Assembly: GCA_030248065.1 (NCBI GenBank)
Contig: JASAMV010007783.1
Span: 62,001-126,000, forward strand
From: Rhynchonema sp. JSB1_4
Taxonomy: Eukaryota > Nematoda > Chromadorea > Monhysterida > Xyalidae
Length of the DNA stretch: 64,000 nucleotides
Direction of reading: 5' to 3'
Below the pieces are notes generated by a model. That model searched no databases and was not told the origin of the DNA. It worked only from the letters and a program-made list of their open reading frames with translations. Each line of letters starts with the position of its first letter. The stretch's first letter is position 1. The translations under genes and the position numbers were made by a program. This document shows positions 46,741 to 59,000 of this stretch, one piece after another.

Positions 46741-48368
46741 ATGAATGGGCTCATACTTGCGGTATCGACCGTAATTTGCTTCTTCTGGGCTCATTGGGCA
46801 CACGGCAACTGTGAGTTTTGGTTTTTTGCTGACTTCATTCAAATTATTTTTGTTTTAAACGATTTACGTCGACATATAAAGACACAAAGCGAAGGAAACT
46901 GTGGATATGTACTGTACCTCTGATCGCGTTGCAAAGTAATAGAGACCAAACCATCGGACAGAACAGTTTTAATGGTTACGTATTCAAATTCAGCAAGCAT
47001 TGTAGCATTCTCAACCTTGCAGCGAATGTGCCCACATTCTCGAACAACATCTACCGAATGCACGAATGGATCACGAATGGGTACGACTACGAAGAGTACT
47101 TGACGGCTAAACCACGGGATGAAGATGAGGAGGACAAAATGCACGCGGAGGCGTTGCAGAGACTCAATGACCAGAGAGCGGAATTCAAGGAACAGGTATA
47201 GTCCACCCATCAGCTCATGACACTTTTTGTCAGCTGAAAAACTTGACAGGATCCAGTGCTGTTCCGGTTCCGGTTGGCTTACGAAAAAGAAAAGAAAGAG
47301 AAATCGGTTTTTATTTTATTTTTGTGCGCCGTTTTCTCTGAGATTGTCTTGCGGAGGAACAATTTTTCACAACGGAACCTGAACCTCCTGAGCAAAAGTA
47401 CCGTGAGCTGATGGATGGACTATACACTTTGCCCGGTGGCATTATCAAGTCACCAATACCAGTAGGCCCAATACCAAATGGAGAGCGTTACCTAATGTAT
47501 GTAGATGTCTATCGGTTTTCCGGGACGGAAGAATAGCGGATATTTTTGCAAAGGTGGTGCTCAAATTTGAAAAGTTTGAGCGTCGGTTTATTTTCAGATG
47601 AATGAGGACTACGACACGTTCATGAGGGCGATCGCTGTCAAACTGAACAGTCAGAGCGAAGAATTTGCTGAGAAAATGTATCACGAAATCAGAAGGGTGA
47701 GCATGAGCATTATTGTTACGGCACTTTACGATTTAGGTTTGTGAGCACGTATTGCATTAGATCTGTATGTGGATGTGGATGCAGTTTCGACCCATAATGC
47801 CAGACTGCAATGGCGCCCTGAGCCTTGTCAATGACAAAAGCGGCAGCGATAACCGCCATTCGATTACTTTGTCCTGATATTCAGGCAAAAAATCCCTAAG
47901 CCTGATTCTTTGCAGCGGTTCGATAAAGTTGAAGAAGTGTTGAACGGGGAGATCCAGAAGCGAACAGAACTGCTCGCCAAGATCCACCTGGAGAGGATAA
48001 ATGAGGTTGGCATGACATCCAATTCAGTGCATTTTGCTTGTCTGAATCAGATTGAACACAATGAAATTCGAAATCAAATAAACGCATAAAATCATCGAAA
48101 CCAGCCCTCAACCCATCTTCACTATCAGTTCGACAAAACCGATGATGACGCGGAGCCGATCCAAACGCGAGAGGTCGACGACCTGGAAGAAGGTGCCACC
48201 CAGTGCACCAAGAAGTCATCGGACTCCACAGATGACAAGGGCAAGTGCCCGAACACAGCGGCGGACCAAGATGAACCACAAGCACATCAGTCAAGCAATG
48301 ACAGCAACAAGCCGTATGTAGCCGTGGTGCGCGAGACGAACAAGAAGAAGAATGACGATGAATTATGA
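46741..48368 (+). CDS. Signal-peptide protein with charged helical body and C-terminal DDEL (probable ER-resident)
   Basis: Six exons in phase: 46741-46810, 47023-47195, 47357-47500, 47598-47696, 47916-48005, 48129-48368 (TGA); 271 residues. Signal peptide ~1-22 (MNGLILAVSTVICFFWAHWAHG). The body is acidic and charged, with likely alpha-helical or coiled-coil stretches (KMHAEALQRLNDQRAEFKEQ; EEFAEKMYHEIRRRFDKVEE), a Pro-rich turn (KSPIPVGPIPNGERY), and a low-complexity acidic tail. It ends KKKNDDEL; DDEL fits KDEL-type ER-retrieval signals, so residence in the ER lumen is likely. I do not recognise the family and see no enzyme motif. Exon 2 uses the acceptor at 47022 because the upstream TTCAG at 47003 breaks the phase; exon 3's acceptor GCGGAG and donor GTAGAT are weak. 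Confidence 0.72.
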
Positions 48369-48574
48369 ACACTGATGTTTCATGCAAACGCCAATGTGTA
48401 ACCATATGAGTGGAAAATGAAATTTATTATGTGACTGCGGAGTTCATCAGTGACCGAAACATCACAGCCAGTCAACACTGTCTTTCGGATGTGCCACTGA
48501 TACGTTGACGTTTTTCATCATATCCATAATATTCACTCGGTCACACTGTTCGACTGTACAGAATCAGACTGCTA

Positions 48575-48580
48575 AATAAA
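48575..48580 (+). terminator. AATAAA polyadenylation signal
   Basis: Canonical hexamer about 210 bp downstream of the DDEL-protein stop codon. Confidence 0.5.
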
Positions 48581-48966
48581 CGTGCATAAAATGTGGCACA
48601 TTCCCTATATTCAATCTATTCATTCCAGGCCGTTGTTGTCCCAAACCGGATCCCATATTGACATGGCACAAGCCTCATTATTGAGTGTCTGTCTGTGTTT
48701 GCTTGGATCGCACATCCTTCTGTAACCAAACCATCACACTGTGGTGGTCTCTGTACGTACAGTGCATCTGGGTCGGTCCAGTCATGTCACCTGTGTAGCA
48801 CACACGCAGAGAGGGACACATGGTCAATGTTTGCAGACGTGCACAACGGGGTGTCTTTATTTGCAGTGGTCAGTCAGTCACACAGATAAAAGGTGACCAC
48901 CAGTCGTTTTCAGCACGACTCACTGCGCACGCCGGTTTGTGGAAGGGCAGATGCGAAATTTGGATC

Positions 48967-48979
48967 GGGGGGGGGGGGG
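48967..48979 (+). repeat. Run of 13 G
   Basis: Uninterrupted G homopolymer followed by TGATG. Such tracts can form G-quadruplexes and are unstable in nematodes lacking the FANCJ-type helicase DOG-1. Confidence 0.9.
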
Positions 48980-51500
48980 TGATGAATTACGATGTATTCT
49001 TCTTTTTTTTAATGGTTCAAATCCTTGTCCTAGTTGTCAAATTAACGCAGGGTAGGACACGCATTGTTGACTCTCCTGGTGCAGCGTAGCACCTTCTTGA
49101 ACATTGAAGCATGCCAAATTTTAAGATTGGGGGCGTACCATACCCACGAGATGTATTTGCATCCGCTATGCTGATTGCATCTGACCATATTTGAGTGTGT
49201 GTGCCCAACCGTATGGCTGATCAACGTTACCCACCTAATTCACAACAAATAAACGGTTGCATGGGCACTCACGTATCTCGGGCATCCGAAAGATACTGGT
49301 GCTGAAAAGCTGGTATTTGTCGTTCGTTAGCCGATGTGATTGACCAATGTTATTTTTTGTGCGACTCCATACTTTTTTGTGATCTTGAAGGGGAATCAAA
49401 CACAGGCGATCTGATCGTAGTTCAGGCGAGCATGACAGGCATGTCTGACTACAGCTGTTCCCGAACTAGCGTTGTGCCATGTCCAACCATACGCAAAATC
49501 GATCATAACCTTGACATGACCCCATTAACTCTTCCTCATATCATCACCACCACCGCTCTCATGTGGAGTGCGCTCACACTGTTTAGAACGCAAGGTTCAT
49601 TTTCTTGCTCGCATTCTTTTTTCATCTGAAGCGAATGTTTATATCACCTTTAATGTGCATGTTTGGTTTCCTTTCCTTCCGGTCACAGCGTGTTTCCTTG
49701 AACACAAGTTAATGGCTCTTTCGCTTCGGTACAGCGTAATGTATGAGCTGGAAGTTCGGTTTGCTCCGCCCAATTTTACAGTTTGTAATTCTCATCAATC
49801 TTCAAACCTACACCGATATTCAGATATCATAATTTCTCATCCCACCCACCAAAGTGTGTAGCCTTTCCAAGAAACATTTATTATTTCCCATTATTGTCAT
49901 GCAAATCTGGTCTTGGGACAGTAAAAAAACCCACGAGCACTTTTCATTGTTGTGTTGGGCACGAAGGACAGGTCTTTGGGCCAAAATACTTATCAAACTA
50001 GCGATACCTCACCGTTCTGAGCGTGTGGTATTATTCAAATTATGTGCATTTACGGCCGATAGGGATATTTATAGGATAGGTGTCAAGCCGTAACTGTTGT
50101 TGCTCAAGGAGTTCTGGGGCCTATTCATTCTTGCGCCAATATGGATTTCGTTCCGGCGCCAAGGTTCTTATGGTGTCTCTGGAACAAACATGGTACCCGT
50201 GTTCCGCACATGGTGTGCCTTATCTTCCTGTTTGCACCCTGTGTTTTCACGGTTCGCTGATTGTAATTGGTATGAGAACTGGGGATAAGACAGCCCCAAA
50301 CTGTGAACCATACGGAAGGCAAGCGATGTTGCTCTTGACCTGTGAAGGAATTGAACACAGACTATCGGATAGGTTTGCCAAAAATCTCTGAACGTGATCG
50401 TTTCTTCAAACGTCATGTTGTTTTCTTGTGTTTGATAGTGCCAAAACCAGTTCGGATCTTTCATCTCCTTCGCATTATTTGGCCCAGTGGAGTGACAGAT
50501 AAACAGGTACTGGCCATCATCAACTATTTAGATTTTTATCTGCTGACGTATCCGAGAAAAATGCGACCGAATTTTGGTCCAGATTACCGCTTGCCTTGCT
50601 TCGAATGTCAGCTGGCTTTGCGACACACTCACTTTTGAAAACAAATACAATCCTTCCTGCGCACCCGACTCGAGGCGCATAGCCGATTTGCTTTGATACA
50701 CATAATCGCATCAGGTTGCATTCTGCTTGAGGTCAGGTTTGTAACTAACGAATCGCATTTTGGTTTATTGATTTTGCTCAACACGGTGGACTACGTAATA
50801 TACATTTAGTTTGTTATGCAACGACTTTTTGTTGCGTTTGTTTCGCTACCGAATGACATGCGTTCTATTGGTTTTATGATTAACTGTGTGGCATTAGGAT
50901 CACCGTAAAGTCGTGATAAACAGCAAATAAAATTTTGAACACGGTCCATTCCCACTGATTGTGCTGCAATGGATCAACGGTTTTCGACAGGAACGATGTT
51001 TCACCCGAAAACGTACGTAATTGCTGTCTCGGTCATCTGTGTACAGAACCTTCATGAAAAATTTAGAATTCGGATATCTTGTATTCACAACGTCTCGTAT
51101 CTGACATGTTTTACATGAACAACATATTTGGGGGCAGATTGATTATCATTACCCCCTAGAGGCAAGTGCAAGTCAAGAGACATTGGGCAATTGAAAAAAA
51201 TGGAAGACGAGCGAAAATATACGCACATTGGTCATATAGTATCGGTATTCGAGTTGATTTCGTTCGGCGTCCTTGAATTTATAAGACACCAACGTACCAC
51301 AGGTTGTATCATAGTCAATTATCGGGGACTAAAAGTTAGCGTTGCTATGTTTGTAATGTTTAAATTTGATCCGTGTAGTATGTACCGATTAATTCAAGGA
51401 TATCTTTTGGCAAAATCTAAACATGGTGTGACCGCTCATTGCACGGTTGCACTTGCGAGTTGATTTTTGAAGAGCCTCACCAGCGTTAAGAGACACACTT

Positions 51501-51517
51501 TTATTATTATTATTATT
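51501..51517 (+). repeat. (TTA)n microsatellite
   Basis: Short run of five to six TTA units. Confidence 0.7.
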
Positions 51518-52798
51518 CTGCTGGCAACTTCGGAAGGAATTCCATGTGCGGGGTCAAGACCCGAACGGTCTGCACTAACAATTACAACCGCTCAAAGCTA
51601 AGCTCAAATAATATCACATATCTCAAGGATATCACATATCACCGAAACTAAGCTTTCACATCAGCGGCTTCATTGCTTCCGTTCCCAGAAGGTGACGATC
51701 ACATTTAGTGTCCAGAAGGACGTGCGCTCCTTCCACGGGTTTGTGGTTAGGCGATCATCGGTGCGCAGGGTTGGGTTGAGACGTGCAGTAACCCTTCGTT
51801 GTCAACTTCTTCTTCCGGTGTTATTAGCTGTTGTCTTGGTTCCTGTTTGGCCATCGAATTTGTACCAGCGTTCGTTCAGCCATTCGTACAGCCATCGATG
51901 GTTTGAGGAATTTTTTTATTTGGCCAAAGTAACTGTTGAAGTTGCTGTTGATTTGGAAATTGTTTGGTCAGATCCGGGTCAGTTTGGTGATGATGGTAAT
52001 CATACTTGAAAGCCAAGAAATTCAAAAGCTCAGCGTCAGTGCAAAAACTCTCTAAAGAGACACACTTCATTCACTATACCTTCGTTTGTAATAACCGAAG
52101 TTTTTCCACACGAATAGAAGATTCTTCAGCCTTATCTTATTGTATCGAACAGTGTTTGCGCTGACGAAAGATACGCATTTTCATACATACATATATGTAC
52201 ATCAGCCTCGACAGCCCTGCACGCATCGTCATGCTTCAATTGCTGCACAATAACCGCACCCCATCAATTCTGCTTCACACGCTCAATCGTGGTGTCTCTT
52301 ATTAAATTCACGCTTGTTTCTTCAAGTGGCCATGGCCTAATGGGTCTGTTGTGTGTGGCCATGAACAATATCATTAGGTAACATCTGTTCACAACAATAT
52401 TATGTGCCAGAAAACACTCGTTACAATAAGATCATCATAATGTGGCTGTGAGCTACACGATCAGCTAATGTGGCTGTCGTTAGATAGATTTCGTTGTGAT
52501 GTTTCAGGGCTGACCTCTATCCATGGGTGACCACTGTACAGTCGTCCAATGTCAATTTTGCCAGTTTTTTAATCATCGCTAAACACCCCCGGGGAACTGG
52601 CAAAGCTACAGCGCGCTTTCAATTGCAAAAGCAGAAATACATTACGTACTGTAATACGTAACCTATGTACAGGTGTACTTTCACCAACACAAACTGTGAG
52701 TATATGCTTTCGTGTTGGTTTGTTTGTTCAGCTTGTTTCTACACCGCATACCTGCAAACCAGCAATTACTGTGGTTTGCCAACAGTTTAAAAGCCAAA

Positions 52799-53011
52799 AT
52801 GAATTTTCAGGAGCTTTTCGATGCACGCTCAGAACAGCGCCATGAAGTGCAGCAACATACACGTGTTTCACTGCAACACTGTTTTTGTCCTCATCATGGG
52901 AAATTCATGCCACCTGTTTTAGATTCATTTGGACTGGACAACAATAATTTTTTTTATCGCTGCTTTAGCCACAGTTGCAAAGGGCACAATAACGTGCATA
53001 TCGAGAAATAA
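52799..53011 (+). CDS. Small frame with zinc-ribbon-like cysteine pattern, possible fragment of a primase-like or viral gene
   Basis: 70 residues from ATG 52799 to TAA. Codon usage looks coding. The second half reads CFCPHHGKFMPP, then NNNFFYRCFSHSCKGHNN: two Cys/His pairs about 30 residues apart with an aromatic-Tyr-Arg-Cys-X4-Cys ending, reminiscent of the zinc-binding end of primase-polymerase and herpes-type UL52 primases. No catalytic primase residues are present, so at best it is a fragment of a decayed gene or element; the open frame also extends upstream without ATG to 52712. Its length alone is within chance, and the call rests on the motif only. Confidence 0.25.
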   Translation: MNFQELFDARSEQRHEVQQHTRVSLQHCFCPHHGKFMPPVLDSFGLDNNNFFYRCFSHSCKGHNNVHIEK

Positions 53012-56000
53012 AGGAGTCCCTATTTGATGGCAGTAACATGACTCATGCCTAAGCGATCGCTGTGCGCTTTGTCAGAAATCGTAAGCGATTCGTTTCATTT
53101 TCAAAGCGCGCGCAAAATTGTGCCCGTTTTTGTTATAATTTGTTCGAAAACGTTCCGCGCGCTCGCAGATTATATCTTAAAATTTGTGTACAATATGCTC
53201 ATTCTCCAGAGGTTCTTGAGTATCGTACATTTTTTATTCCTGATATCCTGAGCTCCGATCGGAATCGATGAACTATTGCAATCGAAGCATGCAAAAAGCG
53301 CAGTTTCCAAACAGCTAAAACGATCATAAATCTTTGCGCTGTACAGCATTCGCACATTTCTGACAGAGTTACATAACATCCGTCAAAAACTTCAATTAGC
53401 GCGCGCTCGAAATCGCTTTGCGGATCTGTTACACGGAGACAGTCAGTGTCAGGCTTCCAGTTAATATTTACATACCCTTCTAAGGATAATTACGATGCTA
53501 CAATATTCTTTTTACAATGATCTTGTCTTTTTTCCTGGGAGAAACATTGTTCTGCAATAAAGTTCAATACAATACAATTGAACATTTACATACATTTTTA
53601 GTGAATATTAAATGAATAAAGTAATTGTGCTTTTAATTCCAGCCATAAATAACCCGCCTATGGGTCATGTCTATTTTCTTCATTAATGTCAGAAGCGTGT
53701 GCACACGCGTCGAGTTTTCGGATCAATTGTCTTTTGCGCGTATCTGACAAGAAGTTTTGAGGTTACTCGTTTAGTGTGTCGCGTGTGTGTGTTGTCTAAC
53801 GTTGCTCTTGTACCCATACATCGGCTTGACAACACAGCGACAACAAGAAAAAGATTCTTTTTATTTCCGTGCTACATCAAGTGCGACGCACGCAAATCGT
53901 GAAGATGTTGAGACTACATATGGAGACGGGCTGTCTCGTGTAAGGTTGCGCTTACATACACTGATTGCAGACGCGTTCCTGAACAATGGCTTGTATTTTC
54001 GCATAAACTGTGTTGTATCATCAAGTGTGGATTGAGCGCGTAGAGTGCAGTTGCCTAATACTTGACTGACAGTGACTGCGAGAATACCGCCCAAGCACCA
54101 ACAGCTTGTGACGATGTTAATCCGTGCTCATTTTCAATCAATGTCATGGACGGGTGCAGTGCATGATCTGTCATCTCTTTAGTTCCTACAACTTGCTATT
54201 CTCTGCATGTATGTAATCCAGCCCCCAAATTGTTTGAGTAAGATTGACGGCAATCACAGACAAGTTGTTCACTTGTGGTGGACATGTGGCCTGTTGTACT
54301 TATGCATCACATGAAACGTTGCACTTGTTATTGCCGATGTAACCGATGCCTTTACTATACGACCAATCATATTCGTGTGCTCTGGTTTTTTTATTCCCAA
54401 GAGTTTGTTCGAGTGCGCCATAGTAGCACCTTTGTGAACCACCGCGGGCCTGTACTGACCGAGGCCTTCATGCCCTTCATGCTTTATTAGGCATGTACTC
54501 TAGGTCACTTTTACTGCACCCAATTGTGCAACACTTTACTCGCAGTACCAAACATTCCATGATCCGGTCATTTCAACTATCGGTAGCGTTTGATGTTGCG
54601 ATAGTGCCCGGAGTTATTTCACATTCTTCTCTCCTTTTTTTATGAAGTCGAGCAAGCATTAAACTAGACACCGAACGGGGAGATGCAAATTGCGAGCAAC
54701 GAGGTTTGAGTGTTCCTGCATTTTTCGATTCCCTCATTTTATATGCATGTTTTTGGATGATTGAGAGACTCCGGGCCCCGGCTGTGCTTCGTTCTTGCCA
54801 TCCGAACGGTGTTTTTTCTGTTTTCGCTAAATAATTTGCGTTCTTCTAAGCATACAAATTTTCGTGCGATGTGCTTCATGAGATGTAGGTACTCGAGGAC
54901 GCTCGAGGAAAATTGTTGGCTTTGCCAGTTTCGTAATGTCAAATGCAACATTACATAGGTACATATACGTGCGTACTTTTATTACCGAAAGAAAAACTGG
55001 TACAATATCTGTCCGTCTTATGCATTTGGGTATGTACCGTTTCATTCATTTTCTTCTCCTCAAATCTCACGAAGAAACGGTTTTTCATAACACATTGATT
55101 TTTACGTGTTCTGCTCTTCATTTTGATCAAGTGCCGCTCTGCGCGTCTGTAGTAATGTGGTATTGAATTTGCGCATTTATTTATGTGTATTTATTTATTT
55201 GTTTATGTTTGTGCTGCAAACCTTTTTCAATGGCGGCGCGCACGCATGTTTACTCTGCGACGTGCTTGAAAAGGCACATCATGGTTGAAGCCCGTTGAGA
55301 CACCTCGGTTAGCAAACCAGGCTTAACGCCATAGAATATGCATCTAACTTGAATCAGTGCTTTTCCTGGCAGCGAATGCCCCAACTGTGCTCAAAACCAG
55401 TTGACAAATCCGGACAATGCTAATGTCAACCCATAGATCAAGCATTGCTGGCTCGGCTCGGCCCCCATCTTTTCGGCTATTTTTTATTGTTTTCCCCGCA
55501 TCTGACTTGGCTGGCTGCGGGTGTCGTCTCTCCCGCATGAGTTTATATCCTTTTCGTCCGCAGACCGTGTGGATACATATACGTGGGTATTATGCTTTTT
55601 TCTCGTTTCTTGAGTTTTTCATTTTGCGAACAAAAAACGAGGGCGAGTCGAGTCCGCTCCAGCTCTGTCAGCAGAGTTACAAACAGGTTTTTCTGGGTAG
55701 TATGCATTTTGCAACCCATTTTGCATGCGTCTGTTTCGTGAGCGATAAATCGGTTTCTCCTACGCGGGCCACCCGGTAACAGTTCTATTTTTTAGTATCG
55801 CTTCGATCTGACCGAGTGAATAAAACTCAAATTTCTCTCGACTGATCGGCTGTTGTATGTTTTCCTACGAAATTTCGATCGCAATAATCGATCAAGATCG
55901 TCTGACTTGTTGTTAGTCAAGCGCTGATTCATGCGTGTTGCGTCCGTGTCACGCGCAAAAACAAAGACCATCGAAACATATCATGCGCAGTCCTTTTACG

Positions 56001-59000
56001 ATGCGTCACCGACCGCAGACTTCATAACGTGAAGGTGTTTGATGCAGAAAACGTTTTCTAGTTGTCTTGTTTCCACCGCGGTTTGTACACAAATCATAAA
56101 AGTCCTTTTCAGTTTTGTCAGGTGTGTTTCCTAATAAACCCTTATCCGGCGCTCTGGGCCATCCTTTTTTATATTTGAAATTTTTACAACCCCGGGTGTT
56201 TGATCATGTTTTTGACATTTTGCGTCCGTTTGGTTTATGTCGTTGGGCTGCGGGTTATATCACAGAGTTTGTCACAAGTGAATTTTCTGCGCAAACAATG
56301 GAGAGCACAGCAGACATCCCACAGAGAGGGCAGGGAAAGGGTAGCCGATAGAATGAGATTTGATTGCATGCACGGTAGATTTGAGAATATTTGAATAAAA
56401 TTACTTTGTTCCTCTTCTATCGGGAGCAGCCGTAGATCGGAATTACTCGTTCCATATGCATCTTTCATCTGCATATGCTCACATGACATGGTTTTTAGGA
56501 ATAGGTTGGTTCCCAAACTCGGATGGAACGAAGTTGTAAAAGAACGGATATGCGAGTTGCAGCAGTCGGCAATTTGGTCATAACTTTGTGGTGACATGAG
56601 CGCTACATCCCCGTCATCTTAATCACTGCTTGGCATCGCAAGTGTTCATGATGTGTAAGCATTCAAAAGGGTCTATTTCCAGTATCTCATAATTTGAGAT
56701 ATTAGTCTACCTGATCTGCCGTGGGCTATTTCCGACCCGGAAAACGGTTTAGTGACCGTGATAATCCGGCTTTATACTCACGTTTTTATCGTGTCGGTCG
56801 TTTTTATTAGTAATTTTTTTCAAAATTCCCGAGCACTAATGTGACTCGTGATCGGCGATCCCAAAGCATTCCTATCACCTGCACTCGAAACGTTGTAGTG
56901 CTCAGCTGCATTCGCACGCGAATTTATATCGGGCATCTTCGATAATGTTTACATTGGATCACTTGTGTGGTGCAACAGAGCGGCGTGAGGTACGGAAAAA
57001 GTTGTTTGATTTCACATCGAATGAATTGTGGTGCTTTACGTTGCGCTTGTTGGGTCTCTGACTATACGGTATCCACGTGCCTCCATTACAGCACTGCAAG
57101 TAAATTGTGTAGTGTGCACTTTGCACGTCTGAGACAACTTGTGCAAGAAACAGTGTCGGGAGATTCCAAGGTGTTGCGTGGGAGTGCGTTGAATTCTGCG
57201 CAAAACTCAAACAACCGGATCAGCCGAGTCGGATGAGCAAACAACAAACATTATCATACCGTTGGGTTTCGGTATCAACGAACTTAGAAGCTCGTGCGCT
57301 GTGCATCTTGCCAACCACAATGCTGTGGCTTTTAGTCGTGACTCATGACTGCTTTTAGTTGCGAATTATAGGTAGTAAGTTGAAGTTCGTCTCGATTGTC
57401 TGCACTGCACGCAGTACTGTTCTTTCTGTAATTGTCTGATGCACCTCTCTGTCATATATAACTCCTTCGACCTATCCAATGTTATCCTTTGTGTGTAATT
57501 TTCTCACGTAATGTTTTCACGTTGGCATATACGTGTTGAACTTTCCATAAAACAAGCAATCCAAAATTGTATATTGTGTTGACCATAAAATGACCAATGG
57601 TCCAACATTGTGAACTTGCCGCGATATCGTTAGGCGACCGATAACAAAGTTATTATGGGCACAGGAACAAGCGGATACTCGCAATGTTTCGGTTTGTAGT
57701 ACAACGTACATACAAAGGTAAGTTTGTAATGTGTGTGGTACATACCTTACATGCAGGTCACTACGACAGCATATTTTCCATACTATGTATAGTTCTCAGG
57801 GCAAATCTAATCTCGGTGCTAAATAGGAAATGAGAAACTAATCCAAACTTCGTTTGTAATTTGTAGTACAATGTATACTACAGCAGTTACGCTTGTTATT
57901 TGCATTATTCCACAAGCATTTTATCGCCAGTTTAGTAGTATCCCACCGCGGGAGCCCGAACTTTTGCGTGTAGCGTGCGCGCCTCGCGGAGAAATAATTT
58001 TGATAAAAACTTGTGCCAAAAACGAGCAATATTGTGTCTGTAGTGCTGCTTATTTCGCACAATTCACAGCCAGATAATTTCATTGGTACTTTTCATTCAC
58101 TCATATTCTTTGTGCACATTGCAATCTGACGGACATCATACATACAGTATACCAACTCAACTGCGCAGATAATAATAAAAATATGACTTTCTCTTGGTTT
58201 ACTATACCACCGTCGCTGTGTATGGGGTTGACAAAAGTCATTATTGCCATTTGAATTTAATGTGGTGTGTTTTGGCAGGTTTGGAAAAAATCTATATTAA
58301 GAAAAGCATTGCAAAAAGACAGGCAAACAGCCTCGTGATATGACTGGTTGGAAGTACATTAGGATGCTTCAAATACACACTGGTCATGTCAACCTCAAGT
58401 TCAAAGCGCATGAAATGCAAATAGTTTCGAGGTTGAACTACTACCATACATAGTGCATGACATTCTAAGCCAATAAACGTGTGCTCCAATTTGCAACACC
58501 CGCCCATAACTGCAATAAACAAAACGCAATCTACGGTAGGGTAGGGGTTAAGCACCTTTTTGGAGCGCGCGTGTTTGTTATCACCCACATCTATCGCAGC
58601 CAATCATTCCGTGATTTTATTGGCCCATTTGTTTGTATCGATTGATTTTATGGCTTTTTGCAACATGTCATCCATTCACGCTCGCCATATTGTTGTTCGG
58701 TACCATCAGTTGCGCACACCGAGGGCAAAGAGCGTACCATATATCGTTTCGCGCAATCACGGCCCGGCCGAACATCGATACAACTTGTTCGCACATGCGC
58801 ATTGACAAAACGTTCACTTTTACACGACCCACATGTTCTACAGATAAGACTTTGGTCAAACAAGGATTCTCATCTGATAGGCATTTGTGCTGCGGCATCT
58901 TGGTTTTCTTTGTTGAAACTTGTTGCGTCCATAAGAGTCTATACTTCTTGACAGTTTATTTTACACACTGACAAGTCTGTCTTGAAGCACTACTGTTTCC

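Noticed and set aside
46929..47022. Upstream extension of DDEL-gene exon 2 using the TTCAG acceptor at 47003
   Set aside because: Would put the exon out of phase with the signal-peptide exon; the TTGCAG acceptor at 47022 restores it.
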